Positions 57,001-64,000 of a DNA stretch of 64,000 bases are shown here, in pieces. Positions within the stretch are counted from its first letter, which is position 1. Each line of letters starts with the position of its first letter. The stretch comes from Bretschneidera sinensis. Taxonomy: Eukaryota; Streptophyta; Magnoliopsida; Brassicales; Akaniaceae. Position numbers and translations under genes: made by a program. The DNA is taken from positions 21,625,227 to 21,689,226 of the forward strand of contig CM043703.1 of assembly GCA_023935145.1 (NCBI GenBank), written 5' to 3'. Below the pieces are notes generated by a model. It saw only the letters and a program-made list of their open reading frames with translations, was not told the DNA's origin and made no database searches.

Positions 57001-60000
57001 ATCAAAAACTGTCTTTGTTTTTCTCCCCGAGCTCTCTCCCCCGGCTGCAACCTTAAGCATATATTTATAGCCCCCGAGGGAGAGCTGTCTTTGCACAGCC
57101 TTAATTTGAGTCTGAATTGGAGTCCATGTGCGCACTGCTGGAAAGTGAAGGCTGGAACGTGAAGGTGGTCCAGCAGCATGTGCGCGCTGCTGGCTTTGTC
57201 TGAGCGTGCGCCTGGGCGCTGGAAAGTGAAGGCTTAGGTGGGTCCAGCAGCGTGTGCGCATGTCCAAGTGTGCGCCTGGGCGCTGGAAAGTAAAGGTGCA
57301 GCGTTAGTTGGCGAGGGGCGCGGCGCTGATGGCTGAGGGGCGCAGCGCTGGTTCATGGGCGCCTAGGCGCTCACTCTTGTTTGCCTGGGCGCTGGGGCGC
57401 TGGTTCTTGTTTTCCTGGGCGCTGGGGCACTGGTTCATGGGCGCCTAGGCGCTGGTTCTTGTTTTCCTGGGCGCTGGGGCGCTGGACAGTGAGAGGTGAG
57501 GCGCTGGGCATTGTTCTGGAGGCCTGAACTGTTTCCACTAAAACTGCCATAACTTTCACTAGAAAAATCATTTTTCCGAGCCGTAAAATTCTCCAGAAAA
57601 TAGACTTCCGGATCTTTCTAAGAATATATGGCTCATCTCCTGGTTCTTCCTACATCAATACAGTTTAATCTGAAAAGTTGATTGATCTGTACGGGAAATT
57701 CTGGCAATTTAGTGAAACTCCTTCAGCTTGTATGCAGAAGTGCACACACTAGTGTGCCTACCCTTAACTTGTTCCAAAGTGATGCACACACTTGTGTGCA
57801 GTCTTTCAACTCAATTTAATTTATTTCTCCAGCCTTGGTTTAGACTTTTAATCATCTTTAAATCATTTTTGGAAATGTCTAAACCTTGGACAAAAACGAG
57901 CACCGACACCCAAGATCTTTTGGTGCTTTAAACATGGATCGCTTTATCATCTCTTTTGTACTCAACGCACCTGAAAATGCATCGAATTAAGTCAATGATT
58001 TATGAATAACACTTTAGAGTTATCAACATTTAAAAGTGCGATTACAACCGAGATTAACCCTAAAGTGTTAACAATTAAGTATTGTTTAGATGCATTTTAT
58101 GACTCTTATCATAAAGCGAAAATAAGGCTTTATAATCCTCAGCATAAGAAACTTGATCCTAAGACCATTACTGGTTATTTTGTTGGCTATTGTGTGGGAT
58201 CCAGAGGCTTTAGATTCTATTGCCTATCTAATGTTACTAGAGTTATTGAATCTAATCAAGCCATCTTCTTTGAGGATGTTAGTGATAATGGGAGTTCAAC
58301 GCCACGTAAAGTTATATTTAGGGAGGAGTGTGTTGTTATACCTGTTCAGGTTACTCTCTCATCAGTGGCTGCACCATCATTGACAGAGGGAACCAGTACT
58401 GTTGTCCAAGACCAGATTATTGACACTATAGTTGATATTGATATGGGAACTGATGATATTGTTTTGAGGAGATCACAGAGAAGTTGTAGACCAGCAATTT
58501 CTGATGATTATATTGTCTATTTGTAGGAGCAAGAGTTTAATATTGGTATGTCTCTTTATCAAGCCTCTTTTAAGGAGGCCATTGATAGTCCACAATCTTC
58601 ATATTGGATGGATGCTATGCATGATGAGATGGCATCGATGTGTCGAAACAGTGTATGGGACTTAGTTGAACTACCATGTGGCTATAGGCCAATTGGTTAC
58701 AAATGGGTTTTTAAGACCAAGTATAATTCTGAAGGTCAAGTAGAAAATTATAAAGCTAGGCTTATTGCTAAAGGCTTTAACCAAAGAAAATGCATTGATT
58801 ATAAGGACATTTTCTTACGTGTTTCTACCAAGGATTCTTTTCGGGTTATTATGGCATTGGTGGCTCATTTTGATCTTGAGCTGCATTAAATGGATGTCAA
58901 GACAGCTTTCCTTAATGGACATCTATTTAAGGATGTGTACATGATGCAACCAGATGGTTTCCAAGTAGAAGGAAAGGAACATATGGTGTGTAAGCTTAAC
59001 AAGTCCATTTATGGGCTTAAGTAGGCATCGAGACAATTGTACCTGAAGTTTGATAAGATTGTTACCTCTTGTGGTTTCAAGGAGAATCTTGTTGATCAAT
59101 GCATATATTTAAGGGTCAGTGGGAGTAAGTATATCTTTCTTGTTCTTTATAGTGATGATATATTACTCACCACAAATGACATTAAGCTTCTATTTGAGAC
59201 AAAACGCATGTTGTCATCTCATTTTGATATGAAGGATCTTGGTGAGGCCTCTTATGTTTTGGGCATCCAGATTTTTCGTGAGAGAACTTAAGGTGTTCTT
59301 GGATTGTCTTAAAAAACCTACATTGATCAAGTTCTAAGTAGGTTTAATATGCATTCTTGTTCTTCTAGGAAAGTATATATTGTAAAATATGATAAGTTTT
59401 CTAAGTTGCAATGCCCTCAGAATGATAGTGAGAGGACTCAAATGCAAACAGTTCCCTATTCATCAGTTGTGGGTAGTTTGATGTATGCTCAAGTATGTAC
59501 ATGGCTTGATATTGCTTATGTTGTTGGTGTACTTAGAAGATACTTGAGTGATCCTGGTTTGGCTTACTGGAAGGCTGCAAAGAAAGTACTTAGATATTTG
59601 CAAGGCACTAAAGATCTAGTGCTCATATATCGATTATCTGACATTCTTGATGTAGTTAGATATTCTGATGCTCATTTTGCGGGTTGTTCAGATCATAGGA
59701 GATCCACTTCTGGTTATGTTTTTATGATGGCGGGAGCAGCTGTTTCTTGGAAGAGTGTCAAACAGACAATTACAGCTTCCTCTACAATAGAGGTAGAATA
59801 TGTAGCTTGTTATGAGGCTATATGGTTGCGAAACTTTATCTTGGGGCTAAGTGTTATGAACACCATTTTGGGACCACTGAAGATATTTTGTGACAGTTTT
59901 GCAACAGTTGTTTTCTTTCGAAGCATTAGGAGCTCTTCTCGCTCCAAGCATATTGACATTAAGTATTTGATTGTTTGAGAGAAAATAACCAAGTCTTGTA

Positions 60001-60128
60001 TTTGTGTTGAGCATATTTCCATAGAGCAAATGTTAGCTGACCCACTAACTAAAGGTTTAGCTCCAAAACTGTTTCAGGAGCATGTGACTCATTTGGGATT
60101 GTTAGAATCTTCTGTTGTATTTAGTTAG
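54058..60128 (+). pseudogene. Copia gag-pol with many C-to-T-type stops
   Basis: Gag from about 54058 contains LTGTNYEDWYESLTINLA and a zinc knuckle CNFCHLVRHKRVDC near 54832. Protease is at 54919-55281 (WWLDTGATIHTT), the GAG-pre-integrase at 55342-55560 (MLWHKRLVHISRERM), integrase at 55561-56113 ([27 protein letters not shown]), resuming at 58110-58300 after the insertion (YNPQHKKLDPKTITGYF). RT is at 58548-59291 (YKWVFKTKYN, MDVKTAFLNG, YSDD in place of YVDD), and RNase H at 59349-60128 (YSDAHFAGCSDHRRSTSGY, SKHIDIKY). In-frame stops lie at 54364, 54397, 54532, 54559, 54637, 54886, 55558, 55891, 58524, 58887, 59022, 59289, 59310 and 59976. A frameshift is near 55275. Inactive. Confidence 0.92.
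56113..58110. mobile_element. ~2-kb insertion in the integrase of the copia element, probably a solo LTR
   Basis: Copia coding stops after VWGCK and resumes at AKIRLYNPQ about 2 kb later. The insert has no gene. Its left part (TAGCACGGTTATTGTAG, then GTCGATTCCACAGGG) resembles the inward end of Athila-type LTRs in reverse orientation, and GC-rich repeats of GGGCGCTGG occupy about 57130-57500. Terminal and target sequences could not be fixed. AAAGTGATTAC (56109) and AAAGTGCGATTAC (58033) near the edges may be relevant. Confidence 0.5.
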
Positions 60129-60179
60129 TGAGAGTTCTGTGATCATTGACTATATTGTTTATGCTTATATTCTATTTTA

Positions 60180-60560
60180 AATATAACAATGTCAATGTAT
60201 CCCTGAGTCACGCGCATTTTAGACAAGGCGTACTTTATGTATTGACATTTTGATTAGTCTCGTGCCTAGGTCACGCGCATTTTGGACAAGGAAATTGTTT
60301 ATGTAATGAGACATTATGTTTGGTCTCATCCCTGAGTCACGTGCATTTTGGATAGGGCGTACTTTATGAATTGAGACATATTGATTAGTCTCGTGCTTGA
60401 GTCACACGCATTAGAGACAAGGCTTATTACCTACCAGAGATAATCTATTTTAGTCTATGCCTGAGTTAGGTGGTTGTGAGTATAAGTTTGGTGTCATATA
60501 TCCTGTCGATATAGTGACTAGACTAGGTGTTGCAACTGCATTTTGGACAAGGTTTATTGC
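60180..60560 (+). repeat. 62-68-bp tandem repeats in the 3' non-coding part of the copia element
   Basis: GAGTCACGCGCATTTT.GACAAGG and its variants recur near 60206, 60268, 60334 and 60402, with a weaker copy near 60533. They lie between the pol stop and the 3' LTR. Confidence 0.8.
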
Positions 60561-60816
60561 TTTAAATACATTCAGATTTGTCTCTAGGGCTTCTTGTGGA
60601 AACGAGTGTTCGTTACTCTTGATTATTTCCATACTGCACTTGAATCTCATCGACTTGAGTTACGTGATTGCAATTATTGGTCATCTGTCGTATGCCCTGT
60701 CGGTGTATCGTTCACCAGCTTGTAATTGAAGGCACATTTTGAACAAGGATTTTGGTTTTGGGATGCTTGTTTATGTTTATGTTGAGATTAAATGTAATGT
60801 CGTCCAAGTGGGAGAT

Positions 60817-61140
60817 TGTTGTATAAATATTTGTATATAAATTAATAAATAATGGACAAGCATTATTATTTAGTCATTGGGCCCATAATGGGATGGGCCA
60901 TACTAATAGACATATATTGAGGCCCCTACTCTCACCCACTTAAAATGGAACTACCCCAGTGAGTTCTATTTGTTCTGCTGGCTCTTTCTCTCCATAGAAG
61001 GAAACTTTTCCTCTCTTTTGCAGGAACCCTAAAGCTACATGGAAAATCTATCACAAAGTTATTGGAGGTATAAACTTTCAACATTGTGGAACACATGCTT
61101 TGATTATGAGAAGAGATTATCACATATTATGTATCTAACA
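60817..61140 (+). repeat. 3' LTR of the intron-inserted copia element
   Basis: It starts TGTTGTATAAATATTTG after AAGTGGGAGAT and ends GTATCTAACA, followed by the TAACA target duplicate. Confidence 0.93.
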
Positions 61141-62064
61141 TAACATAATTACCAATGGATTATAAACTTACCAGGATAATTTTCCAATGGATTTTAGCTC
61201 ACCCTTTACTCCATATACAAGTGGATAGAAAGACTCATGAGTGGGGAAGCCATTGATCGTACTTCCCTGGTTAAAGAATGACATTAATGTGAATTTTGGC
61301 ACATTGATAAACTTCATTAGCAAAAACAAAAAGAAGGGAGGATTAATTCTTGGCAAAGATAAGAATTTACTTACAATAATGCTTTCTCCATTGCCTAGCT
61401 CCACCTCACCCGCAATCTTCCTATCGATGTTGCTTGATGCAACTGTCAAAATCCAGGGTACACCATTTGTGACAGTTGATGGTTTGGGGCTATAATTTCT
61501 GCTTGCTGCAGAGGTCAATATACACCTCTTCATTGCTCAAAAGGATCCTATAGTGAGGCCTTCAGTAATGTATTTTCTAGTCATGTTTGAAGCAATAGAA
61601 ACCAATATCATGTCCACCTCATCACCGATAGTATCCTCAAAAACTGCCAGATGATCTTGTTCTTCGCAGATTTCTCCAGTAATAGTGTACCAACAGATCC
61701 TGTACACCATAATCCTAGCAGAAGGAATTCCATCTCTAGCAGTCCCTTACGCAAGTCCGAAGAAACTTGCATTTCTCACCTCCATGCCTGCTGCAATGGA
61801 CGTTGTATGAGTACCAAGTCCATTAATGTCGATAACAAATATTTCCTCAGCAAGAGTTTCATCTCCCGTGTAGTATAGCTGGGCTCCTACAATTTTGCTA
61901 CAATTTTTATCGAGAAGAATATTTTTTTTTTCAAAATGTGATTACATTATAGTACCTATAATGCCATTTGGACATAGGAATTAATACTTGGTAACCAAAA
62001 TTGCTATTACATTTTTATATGAATCTGCACAAAATATGTTTTGAAGTACTCGTATCAAAACAAA

Positions 62065-62576
62065 TACTACAAGAAAAATGGGTATCATTAATGGAAAGAC
62101 GCCGTCGGTGATACCTACCTATCGTCGGTGATACTTATCTCCGACGGATGCCCGTCGGGCATAACCTCCTCGGTAATACAACTTTTCTCCAACGGCTTTA
62201 ATATCCGTCGGAGACACTAGTATCACCAACGGGTAAAACAACTCTTCCCAAAAATTAAATTTTGGTCGTTTTTAATAAATAATAATAAAAAATAACTTAT
62301 TACCGATGAATTATTCCGTCGGTGATACTACTATGAAAAATATGAATTTTGGTTCTTTAATTAAAAATAAATTATCAACAACGAATTATTCCGTCCCATC
62401 GGTGATAATAGTTTTCCAGAAAAAATCAAGATGTATCTCCAACTGATTATTCCGTCGGGGATAATAATTTTCCAGCAAAAATCAAGACGCATCATCGACG
62501 GATTATTCTGTCAGGGATACTATTTTTCAAAAAAAAAACCATTTTTCCTTTTTACTATCACCGACGAAATAATACT
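62065..62576. mobile_element. CACTA transposon end (second copy)
   Basis: TACTACAAGAAAAATGGG at 62065 is one base from the common plant CACTA terminus CACTACAAGAAAAA. Subterminal repeats follow, built on CCGTCGGTGATAC and CCGACGGATTATTC-type units in both orientations. The copy is cut at about 62576, where a copia fragment begins. It corresponds to, and has the same orientation as, the sequence at 1-180. Confidence 0.85.
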
Positions 62577-62593
62577 TGTGGTTGTCGGGGTTT

Positions 62594-63690
62594 CTACAAA
62601 TCTACACCCGTTGAAGTATGCACCAACTCTAACATTCTCACACTTGGTAAATACTTCATAGACATGGCAAACTTCATAGAACTCCGTTTCTTCAATCCCA
62701 TCTCTGTAGCACACCACTCAAACTTCACTAAACTAACTGCCTCAGTCAAGAAATCTGCGATGTTCACTGTTGTATCGGCTTTCTCCAAGAGTATCACATT
62801 TTCTTCAATCTTTTCCCAGATGAAGTGATATTGGATATCAATGTGCTTCATCCATGAATGAAATGCAGGATTCTTTGCTAAGAAGATAGCACCTTGATTG
62901 TCACATTTCACCTTCATTGCTCCTTGTTTAAACCCAAGTTCAACACACAACCTTTGAAGCCAAACCACTTCCTTTCCAGAATAAGTTATCGCCATATACT
63001 TTGCTTCTATGGATGAAAGAGCAATAACACTTTGCCTCTTACTCATTCAACTCACCGACCCACCAAACAGATTGAACACATATCCGCTTGTTGACTTCCT
63101 GCTATCAATGTCTCCTCCCCAGTTAGCATCAACCGATCCTACAATATCAAGATTCTTCTTACCTTCTATACCTCCATAACACAATGCAAACTCTAATGTG
63201 CCATGAAGATATCTAAGAACTCTCTTGATTGTAGTCAAATGTTATTTCCTAGGATTAGACATATAACTGCTCAATACTCCCACTGCTTAGGTAATATCGG
63301 GTCTCATACACACCATGACGTAGATCAAGCTTCCAACTGCACTAGCATAAGGTACGTGCGCCATCTCTTCAGCTTCTTCCACCATCTTTGGACATTGTTT
63401 CATAGATAACTTGGTTCCCAAAGGCATGGGAGTCCCTACCGGCTTACTATCAGACATGTGAAATTTCTTCAACACTTCTTCAATATACTTCTTCTAACTT
63501 AGCCACGGTTTTCGATTTTCATGATCCCTCTTTATCTGCCACCCTAGGTCTTTTATGTCAAACTGCCTTACCAACGATGCCTTAACAGTGCTAATCATCT
63601 TCTTGTTATTTCCATATGCATTTGTTTTCTTCTTGAAAACCCATTTGCACCTAATTTTCTTCAGATCTGTTGGTATTTGTCTAAGGTTTA
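62594..63690 (-). pseudogene. Copia pol fragment (RT remnants and RNase H)
   Basis: On the minus strand CKWVFKKKTNAYG (RT start, about 63640) is followed almost at once by STVKASLVRQFDIKDLG (late RT), so the polymerase core including YVDD is deleted. Then come KKYIEEVLKKFHMSD, the connection segment (VPYASAVGSLIYVMVCMRPDI), and RNase H in pieces: DANWGGDIDSRKSTSGYVF, LSSIEAKYMAI, CDNQGAIFLAKNP, HIDIQYHF. Stops separate the pieces at about 63047, 63287 and 63495. It abuts the truncated CACTA end. Confidence 0.88.
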
Positions 63691-63699
63691 CACATAGTT

Positions 63700-64000
63700 A
63701 AGGTTTAAACATGGTTGGAAGAGGTTTGAAGAAGTTAAACATGGTTGGAAGAGGTTTAAAGAAGGTCAAGCATCAAGTCTTTCAAGCCTCAGCACACTAG
63801 GAGTGTGCCTCAACATGCAAGCAACAAAAAGGGTCCAGAAAAATGAGTGTGCGCACTAGGTCAGGCCGCAGCCCTCCCTAGTCCAGGCCGCGGTGCCCAA
63901 AATAGGAGGAAGCTGGTGGAAGGCCAAGGCCACAGTGCCCATTACCCAAGGCCACGGTGCCCAGAGAATGATGAAGGTGTGCTCCGCCTTAGGCCGTGAC
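63700..64000. repeat. Short tandem and GC-rich repeats
   Basis: GGTTTAAACATGGTTGGAAG-type units of about 31 bp occur twice at 63700-63765. From 63850 to the end GGCC(A/G)C(A/G)GTGCCCA recurs four times or more. It may be the start of another LTR cut by the window edge. No coding sequence is supported. Confidence 0.6.

Larger units (their letters stand above)
52564..61140 (+). mobile_element. Ty1/copia retrotransposon inserted in the subtilase intron
   Basis: The 5' LTR (52564-52925) and 3' LTR (60817-61140) both start TGTTGTATA and share a long common body. The target duplication is TAACA (52559-52563 and 61141-61145). The primer site TGGTATCAGAGC is at 52928-52939 and the purine tract AAGTGGGAGAT lies just before 60817. 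The interior is a full gag-pol ruined by in-frame stops and interrupted by a ~2-kb insertion at about 56113-58110. The LTRs have diverged by substitutions and small indels, so it is older than the element at 40973. Confidence 0.93.
50618..61912 (-). pseudogene. Subtilisin-like serine protease (S8), broken, with a copia element in an intron
   Basis: Plant subtilases are secreted serine proteases. On the minus strand: exon 61375-61912 with KIVGAQLYYTG, the His region (GLGTHTTSIAAG, then ASFFGLA, GTARDGIPSARI) and TVTNGVPWILTVASSNIDRK; exon 61172-61266 (STINGF, FYPLVYG); exon 52315-52503 (PA-like, ELASETGAQVVIWSNDDFEF); exon about 52090-52235 (SARGPTALTPDILK); exon 51369-51755 (PDITALGVD, then the Ser region [17 protein letters not shown]-like, [10 protein letters not shown]); last exon to a stop at 50618 (EKNPDAKFSYGAGKLNPVQA, GLVYD, then NCSISASL, RSPIVIFA). 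Breaks: stop in FFGLA-stop-GTAR, stop near 61536, and frameshifts near 52350, in 51560-51700 and after 50760. The Asp-region exon and propeptide are absent, cut off by the CACTA end at 62065. Confidence 0.9.

Noticed and set aside
54058..60128. Frequent TAA/TAG at glutamine positions as a sign of a reassigned genetic code
   Set aside because: Glutamine is also encoded by many CAA/CAG codons in the same element, and neighbouring genes use TAA and TAG as true stops. Deamination-type decay in a plant genome explains it.

Overview
The window is nuclear DNA of a flowering plant, most probably a dicot. It is AT-rich, the few cellular genes have plant-type GT-AG introns, and the rest is packed with plant transposable elements: Ty1/copia, Ty3/gypsy of the Athila/Tat kind, a CACTA (En/Spm) transposon and a tRNA-derived SINE. 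No prokaryotic operons, rRNA or CRISPR are seen. I cannot name the species.

Layout. 1-3.1 kb: left part of a decayed CACTA transposon with a multi-exon Transposase_24-type gene (minus) and a 162-bp tandem array in one of its introns. 4.17-4.38 kb: a long imperfect hairpin. 5.3-7.0 kb: a rearranged, deleted copia element. 7.3-7.9 kb: a DIR1-like lipid-transfer protein gene (plus). 8.9-10.6 kb: a three-exon serine-rich gene (minus). 12.1-12.7 kb: a two-exon gene for a small secreted cysteine-rich peptide (minus). 13.9-19.8 kb: a decayed copia element (minus). 21.2-25.2 kb: a truncated Athila-like element (minus). 26.4-32.6 kb: a truncated Sirevirus-like copia element (minus). 33.05-33.26 kb: SINE. 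33.7-34.5 kb: N-terminal part of a broken subtilase gene. 35.6-40.8 kb: a complete LTR-to-LTR but internally deleted Athila-like element (plus). 41.0-50.4 kb: a young, nearly intact Sirevirus-like element (minus) with a CTTAG target duplication. 50.6-61.9 kb: a subtilase pseudogene (minus) whose short intron holds an 8.6-kb copia element (plus, TAACA target duplication), which itself carries a ~2-kb insertion. 62.07-62.58 kb: one end of a second CACTA copy in the same orientation as the first. 62.6-63.7 kb: another copia fragment, then GC-rich repeats.

The cellular genes (lipid-transfer protein, serine-rich protein, cysteine-rich peptide, subtilase) are not an operon or a visible pathway. They are an island surrounded by nested elements. 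Most apparent biology is transposon biology. The best leads are: a gag-UAG-pol junction kept at the same place in two diverged Sirevirus-like copies; a young element whose Gag lacks the zinc knuckle seen in its older relative; arrays of the 12-bp palindrome CCAGTCGACTGG upstream of the LTR TATA box; and a copia element whose in-frame stops nearly all look like C-to-T changes of CAA, CAG or CGA codons.

Limits: LTR ends of decayed elements, exon edges of pseudogenes and all identity statements come from reading by eye. Several breaks are single-base indels, some in homopolymer runs, so assembly error is a live alternative to pseudogenisation.
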